From Luteitalea sp. TBR-22 (GTDB taxonomy: Bacteria > Acidobacteriota > Vicinamibacteria > Vicinamibacterales > Vicinamibacteraceae), in assembly GCF_016865485.1 (NCBI RefSeq), contig NZ_AP024452.1:4362501-4426500 (forward strand): a stretch of DNA of 64,000 bases, read 5' to 3'. Each line of letters opens with the position of its first letter. Position 1 is the first letter of the stretch. The notes under the pieces are model-generated. The model searched no databases, was not told the origin of the DNA, and was given only the letters and a program-made list of their open reading frames with translations. This document shows, piece by piece, positions 47,691 to 56,398 of the stretch. The position numbers and the translations under genes are program-made.

Positions 47691-47720
47691 AAAGGCCGCT
47701 CCCTCGGGAGCGGCCTTTTT
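47691..47720. terminator. Bidirectional rho-independent terminator
   Basis: AAAGGCCGCTCC-CTCG-GGAGCGGCCTTTTT: a 9-bp GC stem flanked by AAA and TTTTT, between convergent genes ending at 47668 (+) and 47731 (-). Confidence 0.9.
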
Positions 47721-47730
47721 CGTTTCCGTT

Positions 47731-48234
47731 TCAGAACACCATCGCGTCGCGTCGGGCCTTCAGGGCGTCCACAGGAACGCCTGGCGCGGCGATCAGCGCC
47801 TCGAAGTCCGCGAACTTCCCCGCCGCCTTCCGCGCGGCGACGATGGCATCGGCGTCGGCGGGCGGCAGGTGGAGCACCTCGGCCAGTTCTGCTGCCGACG
47901 CGGAGTTCACGTTCACCCGCCCGAACTCGCCCACCAGGTAGCCGATGACGACGTCGTAGTCCTCGTCGGCGACGACGGCGCCACGCGCGATCATCTGCTC
48001 GATGAGCTCTTCCCACTGATTGCGGAAGCGACGGCCCTGCACCACGCGGTCCGAGGTGTGGCACTTGATGCACGTGCGCTTGAACTGCTCCGGAGGATCG
48101 GCGGGTTGCGTGACCTGGCCGACGGCGGTCATCGTCGCGGGCGCGGCGGCGGGCGCCGACGTCCACGCCACCGAGACCGTCCAGGCCAGACCCAGCATCA
48201 CGGCCGCCCTGTGCACCGGCTGGCCGCTCTTCAT
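47731..48234 (-). CDS. Monoheme cytochrome c with helix-hairpin-helix tail
   Basis: A 167-residue exported protein. After a signal segment (VMLGLAWTVSVAWTSAPAAA) there is one c-type heme site, CIKCH, near residue 55, and then a ComEA-like HhH region, VNVNSASAAELAEVLHLPPA...DADAIVAARKAAGKFADF. Fusion of a heme site to an HhH repeat is uncommon; the HhH here may be structural rather than DNA-binding. An alternative ATG at 48249 overlaps the PQQ gene's stop (TGATG). It is the last gene of a three-gene periplasmic electron-transfer cluster. Confidence 0.82.
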   Translation of the reverse strand: MKSGQPVHRAAVMLGLAWTVSVAWTSAPAAAPATMTAVGQVTQPADPPEQFKRTCIKCHTSDRVVQGRRFRNQWEELIEQMIARGAVVADEDYDVVIGYLVGEFGRVNVNSASAAELAEVLHLPPADADAIVAARKAAGKFADFEALIAAPGVPVDALKARRDAMVF

Positions 48235-48248
48235 GTGCCGTCCCCCCA

Positions 48249-49820
48249 TCACGGGTTCATCACGAAGGCCGCCAGTCGGCTGCCCGCCCCGGCGACCACG
48301 TACTGACGTCCGTCGAGTTCGTAGGTGATCGGGCCGTTGGTCACGTTGCCGATGCGCGAATCCCACAGCGCCTGCCCGGTGGTCGCGTTGAAGGCCGCCA
48401 GGCCGTTGGCGCCGGACCCGAAGACGACGTTGCCTGCCGTCGACAGGAGCCCGGAATTGCCCCCGTAGCGGGGCACGCTCCAGCGGACCTTGCCGGTCTT
48501 GTAGTCGATCGCCTTCAACTGTCCCTGCTCGGCGTAGCCGCCGCGGTCGGTACCGCCCCACCCCATCGGGTTGTCGCTCGCGTCGTAGACGTACCAGACG
48601 CTGAAGGCACGCGAGGCGTTGACGTAGAAGAGGCCGGTCTGCGGGCTGAAGCTCGGCGAGAACCAGTTGGTGGCGCCGCCCTGGTTCGGCGTCACCAGGG
48701 CGCCTGCCACCTGTGGACGCTTGTCGGGGTTCGGGATCGGCTGGCCCTTCGCGTCGTAGCCCTTCGACCAGTTGGTCTTCACGTACTCGGCCGACACCAG
48801 GTTCTTGCCCGTCAGGCGGTCGAGGACGAAGAAGTGGCCGTTGCGCGCGGCGAGGGCCACGAGCTTGCGCGGCGCGCCGTTCACCGTGCCGTCGATCAGC
48901 ACCGGCGTCTGGGTGGCGTCCCAGTCGTGCGTGTCGTGCGGCGAGGCCTGGAAGTACCACTTCATCTTGCCGGTGTCGGCGTCCAGTGCCACGAGCGACG
49001 CGGTGTACAGGTTCGCGCCCTCGCGGTTCTTGTAGGCCACCACCGGCTGCGGGTTGCCGGTGGTCACGTAGATCGTGTTCGTGTCGGGGTCGTAGGTGAT
49101 CGGCTGCCAGGTCATGCCGCCGCCGTGCTGCGCCATGTCGAGGTTCGGCCAGGTGTCCAGGCCTGGGTCGCCCTCCTTCTGCGGCGTCACGTACCAGCGC
49201 CAGATCAGCGATCCGTCCGCGGGACTGCGCGCGTCGAGGTATGCCGGCTGGTCGAGGTCGTCGCCGCTGACGCCGACGATCAGCTTGTCCTTCACGACGA
49301 CTGGCGCGACCGAGCCGTAGTAGACCATCTCGGTCGAGCAGTACTCGGTGAACCAGCGCTCCTTGCCCGTGGCGATGTCCAGCGCCACGAGGTTGCAGTC
49401 GGGCGTCACGAAGTACACCGAGTCGCCGAGGACGGCGACGCCGCGGTTGCCGATGTGGATGCCGCCGCGGTTGCGCGTCCAGGTGTAGTGCCAGATCTCG
49501 CGGCCGGTACGGGCCTCGACCGCATACGCGTGGTCGGGGATCGTGAAGTAGAGCACGCCGTCGACCTGCACCGGGGTGGCCTTGATGGTGCCGCCAGGGG
49601 ACGGCAGGTCGTACAGCCACGCCAGGCTGAGGTGCTGCACGTTGCTGTCGGTGATCGACGTGAGCGTGCTGAACCGGCGGCCCGAGTAGTCGCCGTTGTA
49701 GGTCGGCCACGACGAGGTCGAGGGCTTCAGGATCTGCGCGACGGTGAGGCCGCCTTGCTGCGCGACCACGGTCGTGACCAGGCACGCGGCCGCGAGGAGC
49801 ACGAGGACGAGGCGCTTCAC
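48249..49820 (-). CDS. Periplasmic PQQ-dependent dehydrogenase (propeller only)
   Basis: A 523-residue eight-bladed PQQ propeller protein with a signal peptide (LVLVLLAAACLVTTVVA) but no heme domain. Blade repeats such as YAVEARTGREIWHYTW, LVALDIATGKERWFTEY and LVALDADTGKMKWYFQ are clear, and HDTHDWDATQTPV carries the active-site Asp. ANLYTASLVALD and GGMTWQPITYDPDTNT are further marks of the methanol/alcohol dehydrogenase-like group. Electrons presumably pass to the cytochromes encoded on either side. Start GTG 49820 overlaps the upstream cytochrome stop by four bases. Substrate unknown. Confidence 0.9.
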   Translation of the reverse strand: MKRLVLVLLAAACLVTTVVAQQGGLTVAQILKPSTSSWPTYNGDYSGRRFSTLTSITDSNVQHLSLAWLYDLPSPGGTIKATPVQVDGVLYFTIPDHAYAVEARTGREIWHYTWTRNRGGIHIGNRGVAVLGDSVYFVTPDCNLVALDIATGKERWFTEYCSTEMVYYGSVAPVVVKDKLIVGVSGDDLDQPAYLDARSPADGSLIWRWYVTPQKEGDPGLDTWPNLDMAQHGGGMTWQPITYDPDTNTIYVTTGNPQPVVAYKNREGANLYTASLVALDADTGKMKWYFQASPHDTHDWDATQTPVLIDGTVNGAPRKLVALAARNGHFFVLDRLTGKNLVSAEYVKTNWSKGYDAKGQPIPNPDKRPQVAGALVTPNQGGATNWFSPSFSPQTGLFYVNASRAFSVWYVYDASDNPMGWGGTDRGGYAEQGQLKAIDYKTGKVRWSVPRYGGNSGLLSTAGNVVFGSGANGLAAFNATTGQALWDSRIGNVTNGPITYELDGRQYVVAGAGSRLAAFVMNP

Positions 49821-50737
49821 TTGAGGGACTCCAGGTAGGCCACCAGATCGTGGATCTGGGTGTCGGTGATCACGTCGAGCAGGTCGATGTGTGCCTGCAG
49901 GGGGTTGACCGTCTGCACCGTCGTGCCCGGCACCTTGCGCACGGCGCGGACGCGGCCGTCGGCGAGGCGCAGCGTGACGAAGAAGTCGCTCTGCTCGAGC
50001 AGGACGCCGGAAACCGACTGCCCTCCTGGCGGCGTCACGGTGGCGGTGATCGCGTTCGGGTTCGGCCCGGCACCGGCGGCCGCCGCCCCGCGGCGCTGCG
50101 GCCCGCTGCCGGGGAACAGCATCCGCTGCTGGATGTCGACCGGCGCCGGGAAGCGCTTGCCGATCCCGGCCAGGCTCTTCGAGGTGGCGGTGTGGCAGGT
50201 CGCGCACTTGCCGGCGCCGTTGAAGTAGGCCTCGCCGGCCGCGCGATCGCCGACCAGGATGTCGCCGACGGTGAACACCGCCGACCCGCGCATCGTGTCG
50301 TTGACCCGCTGCCGCAGGAAGTGCGCGAGGGCGACCACATCGGCCTCGGAGAAGCTGGCACTCGGCGTGCCGCTCTGTGTCTTGTGCCCGGCCTTGAGGA
50401 AGGGTCCGAGTACGCTTCCTGCGACCGGCGCAGAGCGGTCGTAGTTCACCGTCTTCGTGCGGATGATGTTCGGCCCGCCGCCGTCGCCCCCACGCGCCTG
50501 CGTGCCGTGGCAGTCGACGCACTCGCGGGCCCAGATGGCGCGCCCGCGGTCGTGCGCCTCCTGGTCGACGACGGGCGTGCGCGGAATCTGCACCACCGGA
50601 CCGTCGGCCCGGGGCATGGTGACCCGGATCTCCTGTGGCTGCTGGCCCGCGGGTGGCCCCTGCCGGGCCGAGACCGTCAGGCCCAGGCCGAGGGTGGCCA
50701 CGACCGCCGCCACCATCAACGAACGCACGTTTCGCAT
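49817..50737 (-). CDS. Diheme c-type cytochrome
   Basis: A 306-residue exported protein with two c-type heme sites: CVDCH (~residue 78) and CATCH (~residue 160). The N-terminus is a signal/anchor (SLMVAAVVATLGLGLTVSA). The C-terminal part (GVLLEQSDFFVTLRLADGRV, ending HDLVAYLESLK) is a beta-rich segment common in PVC/Acidobacteria cytochromes. It begins the dehydrogenase cluster and should be the electron acceptor. The start, MRNVRSLMV at 50737, is preceded by a repeat-like region (50765-50835) on the other side of its promoter. Confidence 0.88.
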   Translation of the reverse strand: MRNVRSLMVAAVVATLGLGLTVSARQGPPAGQQPQEIRVTMPRADGPVVQIPRTPVVDQEAHDRGRAIWARECVDCHGTQARGGDGGGPNIIRTKTVNYDRSAPVAGSVLGPFLKAGHKTQSGTPSASFSEADVVALAHFLRQRVNDTMRGSAVFTVGDILVGDRAAGEAYFNGAGKCATCHTATSKSLAGIGKRFPAPVDIQQRMLFPGSGPQRRGAAAAGAGPNPNAITATVTPPGGQSVSGVLLEQSDFFVTLRLADGRVRAVRKVPGTTVQTVNPLQAHIDLLDVITDTQIHDLVAYLESLK

Positions 50738-50764
50738 GCACGCTCCCGAGAAGTTCACGTGACC

Positions 50765-50835
50765 TGTCCCTCGTCCCTCGAGACCCCTGTCCCTCGTCCC
50801 TTGCAGCCCTCGTGACTCCTCGCTCGTCCCTGGTC
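50765..50835. repeat. Heptamer array, GTCCCTC class, degenerate
   Basis: GTCCCTC twice, then a looser run including TCGTCCC and CTGTCCC, in approximately 7-bp register. It lies between the rng 3' end and the diheme cytochrome start and ends within about 7 bp of the rng stop codon (50842). Confidence 0.6.
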
Positions 50836-50841
50836 GCCTGT

Positions 50842-52458
50842 TCAGAGGCTCATCACGTCGAACTGCTCGTGGTGCAGGTGCGCGTCGGGCCGCACGGTCA
50901 CGCGACGGCCGACCACCTGTTCCACCTCGCGCAGCACGCCGCGTTCCTCGCCCTGCAACGCGTCGGCGATCTCGGGGTTCACGCGCAGCAGCACGCCGTT
51001 GCCGTCCATGTCGTGGCCCACCTTGCGCATCTCGTTGAGGATCTCCTGGCACACCGTCGCGCTCGACTTGATCGTGCCGCTGCCCGAGCAGTACGGGCAC
51101 GTGTCGGTCATCAGGCGCTCCAGGCTCTGCTTGACGCGCTTGCGCGTGATGATGATGAGCCCGAAGTCGGAGACCTGGATCGCCTTGCTCGGCGCGCGGT
51201 CGCGGCGCAGCTCCTGCTCGAGCGTCTGGAAGACCTTCTGACGGTTCTTCTTGTCCTCCATGTCGATGAAGTCGAGGACGACGATGCCGCCCATGTCGCG
51301 CAGGCGCAGCTGCCGCACGATCTCCTTCACCGCCTCGAGGTTGGTCTTGAGGATCGTGTCCTCGAGCCGACCGGTGGTCTTCTTGCCGACGTAGCGGCCG
51401 GTGTTGACGTCGATGGCGACGAGCGCCTCGGTCTGGTTGATGACGATGTAGCCGCCCGACTTGAGCCACACCTTGCTGCGCAGCGCCTTGTCGATCTCGG
51501 TGCGGACGCCGTATTCCTCGAAGATCGGGAAGTCGCGCGTGTACAGCTTCACGCGCGGCAGCATCGCCGGCATGATCCGCTCGATGAGCGACGTGACGCG
51601 GCGGTGTTCCTCGGGCGAGTCGATGCGGATGACGCTGAACTCGTCGGTCAACAGGTCGCGCAGCAGCTTGGCGACCAGGCTCTGCTCGCGGTAGATGACG
51701 GCCGGCGAGCGCTGCGTCTCCGACTTGTGCTTGATCTCCTTCCACACCTGGTGGAAGTACTCGAGATCGCCGAGGATGTCGGCGTCGGGGCGGCTGGCGG
51801 CCGCCGTGCGGATGATGACGCCGCCGTTGAAGCCGTGCGCCTCGCGGAACTGCTTGACGATGCCGCGCAGGCGGGCCCGCTCCTCGCGCGACTCGATCTT
51901 GCGCGACACGCCGATGTGATCGACGGTCGGCATGAACACCAGGAACCGCCCGGGGATGGTGACGTGCGAGGTGATGCGGGCGCCCTTGGTGCCGATGGGC
52001 TCCTTGACCACCTGCACGAGGACGTCCTGCCCTTCCTTCAGCAGGTCCTCGATGTTGGGCTGCGCGGCACGTTCGAGCCGCTGCCGGCGGTCGCCGCCCT
52101 TTTGCGCGGCCTGCGCGCTGGCCTCGGCGCTGACCTCGCCGGCCGCCTCGATGCCGTCCTCGGCGGCATCCGCCGCGGCGTGGTCGGCGGCCGTCGTCGG
52201 CTCGTCGGGGTCGTCCTCGAGCGCCTCGGCCGGCGTGATCACGTCCGAGACGTAGAGGAACCCGTCACGCTCGAGGCCGAGGTCGATGAACGACGACTGC
52301 ATGCCGGGCAGTACCTTCGACACCCGGCCCTTGTAGACGTTGCCGACGACGCCCTGCTGGCGCTCCCGCTCGATGAAGAACTCGACGACCTGGTCGTCCT
52401 CGAGAATCGCGACCGCGGTTTCGCGGTCGTTCGCGGAGACGATCATCTCCTTGGTCAT
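50842..52458 (-). CDS. rng: Ribonuclease G/E family endoribonuclease
   Basis: A 538-residue endoribonuclease processing rRNA and mRNA. The S1-like N-terminal domain (VVGNVYKGRVSKVLPGMQSS) is split by an acidic Ala-rich insertion (about residues 75-125; AADHAAADAAEDGIEAAGEV). The catalytic part has the DNase I-like EALVAIDVNTGRYVGKK and GIVVLDFIDMEDKKNR, with the two Asp ligands, and the zinc link TCPYCSGSGTIKS. The C-terminal end is short, so it is RNase G- rather than RNase E-like. It ends the mre/PBP2/rodA operon, an arrangement seen in several phyla. Confidence 0.95.
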   Translation of the reverse strand: MTKEMIVSANDRETAVAILEDDQVVEFFIERERQQGVVGNVYKGRVSKVLPGMQSSFIDLGLERDGFLYVSDVITPAEALEDDPDEPTTAADHAAADAAEDGIEAAGEVSAEASAQAAQKGGDRRQRLERAAQPNIEDLLKEGQDVLVQVVKEPIGTKGARITSHVTIPGRFLVFMPTVDHIGVSRKIESREERARLRGIVKQFREAHGFNGGVIIRTAAASRPDADILGDLEYFHQVWKEIKHKSETQRSPAVIYREQSLVAKLLRDLLTDEFSVIRIDSPEEHRRVTSLIERIMPAMLPRVKLYTRDFPIFEEYGVRTEIDKALRSKVWLKSGGYIVINQTEALVAIDVNTGRYVGKKTTGRLEDTILKTNLEAVKEIVRQLRLRDMGGIVVLDFIDMEDKKNRQKVFQTLEQELRRDRAPSKAIQVSDFGLIIITRKRVKQSLERLMTDTCPYCSGSGTIKSSATVCQEILNEMRKVGHDMDGNGVLLRVNPEIADALQGEERGVLREVEQVVGRRVTVRPDAHLHHEQFDVMSL

Positions 52459-52608
52459 GCACGGAACTCCCGGTGCCGGCCGCCGGCCTGGCGTGTGCCC
52501 GCGCGCGCCATCGGCGCGTCGGGGCCTGGTGCGCCGCCCGCGACCCGGAGGTCACGCCGAGCAGCCGCAGCACCAGGTGCCACACGATCAGGAAGGAGGA
52601 GGTCACCA

Positions 52609-53709
52609 TCAATTGGCGAACCGCCGCATCCTCACGTTGAGGATGAAGCCGAAGCTCATGAGCGTGGCGATCATCGACGAGCCGCCGTAGCTCATCAGGG
52701 GCAAGGTGAGGCCCTTGACCGGCGCGAGGCCGGCCGACATCGCGATGTTGTAAATCACCTGGAAGGCAAAGCACGAGGCCAGGCCTACCACCAGGTAGGC
52801 CCCGATGCGGTCTCGGGCGAGCCGCGCCGCCTCCAGCGAGCGGAGCAGCACGAACAGGTACAGCCCGAGGGTGCCCAGCACCCCCAGGAAGCCGTGCTCC
52901 TCGGCGAGCACGGAGTAGACGAAGTCGTTGTGGGCGACCGGCAGGAACTTGTACTGGCCCTGTGTGCCGTTGAGGAACCCCTTGCCCGTGAGGCCGCCCG
53001 ACCCCACGGTGATGCGGGCCTGGATCTGCTGGTAGCCCGCGCCGCGGGCATCCTGCGAGGGATCCAGGAACGTGACGACGCGCGATCGCTGGTAGTCCTT
53101 CAGGCCGTACGCCCAGGTGACGGGCGCGAGCAGGATGAACACCAGGACGGCGTAACCGACCAGGCGCATGCGCAGGCCCGCCGCGTAGGCGATGCCGCCG
53201 AGGACCGGCAGCAGCGTCACCGCGGATCCGAGGTCGGGCTGGCGTGCGATGAGGAGGAAGGGCAGGAGGAGCAACCCGCCGGCGATCGCGAGGTCGCCGG
53301 TGCGGAGCGCCGACAGCTTCTCCTGGCCGAACCACGTGGCCAGCAGGAGCGCCAGCGCCGCCTTGGCGAACTCCGACGGCTGCAGGTTGAAGACGACCAG
53401 CGAGATCCAGCGTCGCGACCCGCCCGCCACGACACCGAAGAAGAGCACGTAGAGCAGCAGCACGGCGACGCCGACGTAGAACACCGGCGCGTACTCCGAC
53501 AGCGTGCGGTAGTCGATCAGCAGCACCAGCGCCATCGCCACCAGGCCGATGCCGCAGGCCGACAACTGCGTGTAGAACTCGCGGCCGACCCGCTCGCGGA
53601 TCGGATCGTAGGTGGTGCTGTAGATCATCAGCAGCCCGACCGCGCACAGCAGAAGCACCGCGCCGAACAGGAACCAGTCGAGGTGCTTGTAGAGGCGTTG
53701 TTCGAACAT
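52609..53709 (-). CDS. rodA: Rod-shape-determining peptidoglycan glycosyltransferase RodA
   Basis: A 366-residue SEDS-family polymerase with about ten membrane helices. The signature runs GGSRRWISLVVFNLQPSEFAK, then PDLGSA, HNDFVYSVLAEEHGF and the C-terminal GLTLPLMSYGGSSMI. It builds glycan strands with PBP2 for cell elongation. The start is set at MFEQRLYKHLDW (53709); the longer frame upstream is only heptamer-derived (RLPSPDSRLPS). It is next to the PBP2 gene, with a 125-bp mixed heptamer array between them. Confidence 0.95.
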   Translation of the reverse strand: MFEQRLYKHLDWFLFGAVLLLCAVGLLMIYSTTYDPIRERVGREFYTQLSACGIGLVAMALVLLIDYRTLSEYAPVFYVGVAVLLLYVLFFGVVAGGSRRWISLVVFNLQPSEFAKAALALLLATWFGQEKLSALRTGDLAIAGGLLLLPFLLIARQPDLGSAVTLLPVLGGIAYAAGLRMRLVGYAVLVFILLAPVTWAYGLKDYQRSRVVTFLDPSQDARGAGYQQIQARITVGSGGLTGKGFLNGTQGQYKFLPVAHNDFVYSVLAEEHGFLGVLGTLGLYLFVLLRSLEAARLARDRIGAYLVVGLASCFAFQVIYNIAMSAGLAPVKGLTLPLMSYGGSSMIATLMSFGFILNVRMRRFAN

Positions 53710-53725
53710 CAGGCACGCCTCCGGG

Positions 53726-53850
53726 GAAGGGAGTCGGGAGTCGGGACTCGGGAGTCGGGAGTCGGGAGCCGGGACTCGGGAGCCGGAACTCGGGAGTCGG
53801 GCAGCCCGCACCGGGCACCGGGCACCGGGCGCCGGGCGCCGGGCAGGGCG
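53726..53850. repeat. Composite heptamer array, GGGAGTC then GCACCGG
   Basis: About ten GGGAGTC-like words (variants GGGACTC, GGGAGCC, GGAACTC) pass directly into five GCACCGG/GCGCCGG words in unbroken 7-bp steps, with one short join. It is the only place where two heptamer classes are fused. Confidence 0.9.
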
Positions 53851-53887
53851 CGGATTGCGGAACGCTGCTCGCCGATCCGGACGAGCC

Positions 53888-55846
53888 TCATCGCGCGCCT
53901 CCCGTCGAGGCGTGCGTGGGGGTGCTCGGCGTCGCGGCCACGGGTGCAGCCGGAGTCCGCGGCGGGGCGGGGCGCTGCGCCACCACGGTGGTGCCGGCAG
54001 CGCCGGGCGTGCCGGCCGGTGGTGGGCCGAGGGTGGGCAGCGGGCGGCCCTCCTCCTTGGCGAACCACGTCTCCATCATGAACTTGGCGATCGGCGCGGC
54101 GTTGAAGCCGTGCTCGGAGTGCTCGGCGAAGACCACGCCGGCAATCGTCGGGTTCTTCGCCGGGGCGAAGAACACGAACCAGCCATGGTCGCGCAGGTCG
54201 CGGTCGCCCTTGGCGCGCGCCTTCCCCTGGTTCGAGATCACCTGCGCGGTCCCCGTCTTGCCGCCCACGTCGTAGCCGACGATCCGGCCGCGGCCGCCGG
54301 TGCCCGCGCCGTTGACGACCATCCACAGGCCTTCGCGGACGACGTCGACGTTGGCCGGCTCCATCCCCAGTTCGTGCTGGCCTTCCGGGGCGGGCAACTG
54401 CTCCCAGCCCTTCCCGTTGTCGACCGCGCGCACCAGGTGCGGCACGATGCGCGTGCCGCCGTTGGCCACCGAGGCCATCATCACGGCCAGCGAGATCGGC
54501 GTCACCGACACCTGCCCCTGCCCGATCGACACCGAGATCGTCTCGCCCGCGTACCACTTCTCGCCGGTGCGCTGCTTCTTCCACGCCGTCGACGGGATGA
54601 TGCCCCGGGTCTCGTGCGGCAGGTCGATGCCGCTCATCTCGCCGAGGCCGAGCGCGGTCGCCCACTTGTGGATCCGGTCGACGCCGAGGATGTTGCCCAG
54701 CGTGTAGAAGTACACGTTGCAGGACTTCTCGATCGCCTCCCGCATCGCGACCGACCCGTGACCACCGGCCTTGTGGCACTTGAAGAACCGTCCGTAGAAC
54801 GAGGCGCCACCGCCGCAGAAGATCCGCGTGTCGGGAGTGATCACGTGTTCCTGCAACCCGGCCACCGCGACGGCGATCTTGAAGGTCGACCCGGGCGAGT
54901 ACCGGCCCTGGATCGCCCGGTTGTTCAGCGGGCGCAGCGGGTCGGTGAGCAGGCCGTTCCACTCGGCGCGGCCGATGCCGGCCGCGAAGGCGTTCGGGTC
55001 GTAGGCCGGCAGGCTCGAGAGCGCGAGGACCTCGCCGGACCTGGGCGCCAGGGCGATCGCGGCGCCGCGGAACCCGTAGTGACGGAAGGCCTCCTCGGCG
55101 GCGCGCTGCACGTCGGCGTCGATGGTCAGTTGCAGGCGACGGCCTTCGACCGGCTCCTCTTCGCCGAGCACGTCGATCTCGCGGCCGCGGCTGTTGACGA
55201 CCACGTGACGCGCGCCGTCGCTGCCCATCAGCAACGGGTTGTAGGTCTGCTCGACGCCGGCCTGCCCGACGATGGCGCCGCCCGGGATCTCGCGATACTC
55301 GGGGCGCGCCAGTTGCGCGTCGGTGACCTCGCCGACGTACCCGATCAGGTGCGCGGCCATCGACTCGGACGGGTAGCGGCGGGTCGGCGTCTTCTCGACG
55401 ATCACGCCGGGCAACTCGAGGCGGTGGGCGGCGACGGCGGCAATCTGCGCCTCGGTGACGTTGCGAATCACCACCGTCGGCCGGTAGGTCGGCAGCCGCT
55501 TGCTGCGCTCGAGGGCCTCGCTGATCGACTCGATGGGCGTGCCGGTCAACTGCGCGACCAGGCGGGTGGTGCGCGCCAGGTCGGACACCTGCTCGCGGAC
55601 GATGGAGATGTTGAAGGCGTAGCGGTTCTCGACGAGGACGGCGCCGCGCCGGTCGAAGAGCACCCCACGCGGCGCCTGCAGGGGCAGCGCGCGCTGGTGG
55701 TTGTTCTCCGCCATCTCGAGGAACTGCTGGTGCCGGGCGACCTGGAAGTACCAGAACGCGATCGCCAGCACGAGGAACACCGCGGCGAGGCTCCACTGGA
55801 GCACGCGCAGGCGCAACGGCAGGTTCAGGCGTTCCTCGGCGATCAT
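53888..55846 (-). CDS. mrdA: Penicillin-binding protein 2 (elongation transpeptidase)
   Basis: A 652-residue class B PBP that cross-links peptidoglycan in the elongasome. One N-terminal membrane helix (WSLAAVFLVLAIAFWYFQVA) is followed by the pedestal domain (PLQAPRGVLFDRRGAVLVEN) and the transpeptidase with the catalytic Ser in YSPGSTFKIAV (~317), the SxN motif in KSCNVYFY and the KTGT motif in GGKTGTAQV. A Pro/Ala/Thr-rich C-terminal tail is unusual and probably unstructured. It works with RodA, MreC and MreD, all encoded alongside. Confidence 0.95.
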   Translation of the reverse strand: MIAEERLNLPLRLRVLQWSLAAVFLVLAIAFWYFQVARHQQFLEMAENNHQRALPLQAPRGVLFDRRGAVLVENRYAFNISIVREQVSDLARTTRLVAQLTGTPIESISEALERSKRLPTYRPTVVIRNVTEAQIAAVAAHRLELPGVIVEKTPTRRYPSESMAAHLIGYVGEVTDAQLARPEYREIPGGAIVGQAGVEQTYNPLLMGSDGARHVVVNSRGREIDVLGEEEPVEGRRLQLTIDADVQRAAEEAFRHYGFRGAAIALAPRSGEVLALSSLPAYDPNAFAAGIGRAEWNGLLTDPLRPLNNRAIQGRYSPGSTFKIAVAVAGLQEHVITPDTRIFCGGGASFYGRFFKCHKAGGHGSVAMREAIEKSCNVYFYTLGNILGVDRIHKWATALGLGEMSGIDLPHETRGIIPSTAWKKQRTGEKWYAGETISVSIGQGQVSVTPISLAVMMASVANGGTRIVPHLVRAVDNGKGWEQLPAPEGQHELGMEPANVDVVREGLWMVVNGAGTGGRGRIVGYDVGGKTGTAQVISNQGKARAKGDRDLRDHGWFVFFAPAKNPTIAGVVFAEHSEHGFNAAPIAKFMMETWFAKEEGRPLPTLGPPPAGTPGAAGTTVVAQRPAPPRTPAAPVAATPSTPTHASTGGAR

Positions 55847-55870
55847 GCTCGACCCGTCTTCACGGCGCGC

Positions 55871-56398
55871 TCAGCGCGCCAGCCTTCGTCGTCCCTCGTG
55901 GCGCCGCGTGTACTGGCGCCGGCGCCACCACTCGGGTCCTCGCTCGATGGCCTGGGTGGCGACCACGCCGACCAGCGCATTGAGCAGGCTCTGCACCAGG
56001 ATCTGCCGCCAGGGCCGCCCGATGCCGTGTCTCTCTATCATCGCGTAGAGCCCGAGGAAACACACCCCGTGCAGCCACGTCATGGCGAAGAACACCACGC
56101 CACGGGGGATGATCCCGCTCACGATGAACTGCGTGGCCACCACCCCGGCCACGAAGCCGGCCAGCGTCTTGGCCAGCCCGGCCACGCCCAGCACGCCGCC
56201 CGACAGCGCGTCCTGACAGAGCCCGGCGACCGTGCCGGCCACCAGGCCGGCGGTGGGGCCGAAGAAGATCGCGGTGCCGACCACCACCACCAGCACCAGG
56301 TCCATCGCGATCAGGCGGCCGAACAGCTGGTAGCCGACCACCGTCTGCAGCATCAGCGCGGCGAGCAGCGCTGCCCCCACCGACAGCAGGCGCGTCAT
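55871..56398 (-). CDS. mreD: Rod-shape-determining protein MreD
   Basis: A 175-residue polytopic membrane protein of the elongasome. About five helices are visible (LLAALMLQTVVGYQLFGRLI; LVLVVVVGTAIFFGPTAGLV; LAGLVAGTVAGLCQDALSGG and so on). The G-LCQDALSGGVLGV segment is the typical MreD motif. It starts within the mreC stop region (4-bp overlap) and precedes the PBP2 gene by about 25 bp. Confidence 0.92.
   Translation of the reverse strand: MTRLLSVGAALLAALMLQTVVGYQLFGRLIAMDLVLVVVVGTAIFFGPTAGLVAGTVAGLCQDALSGGVLGVAGLAKTLAGFVAGVVATQFIVSGIIPRGVVFFAMTWLHGVCFLGLYAMIERHGIGRPWRQILVQSLLNALVGVVATQAIERGPEWWRRRQYTRRHEGRRRLAR

Noticed and set aside
52265-52609. Small frame starting MVTSSFLIVWHLVLRLLGV at the rodA stop (TGATG)
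   Set aside because: The first helix looks plausible and the overlap suggests coupling, but most of the frame overlaps rng out of phase and turns Arg-rich. Kept only as a possibility.
53710-53811. Longer RodA N-terminus
   Set aside because: The added residues (RLPSPDSRLPSPE...) are the translation of a heptamer repeat; MFEQRLYKHLDW is the normal RodA start.
50635-54081. An 1148-codon open frame opposite rng, rodA and the PBP2 gene
   Set aside because: It spans three recognised genes on the other strand and has low-complexity composition; no start signal.
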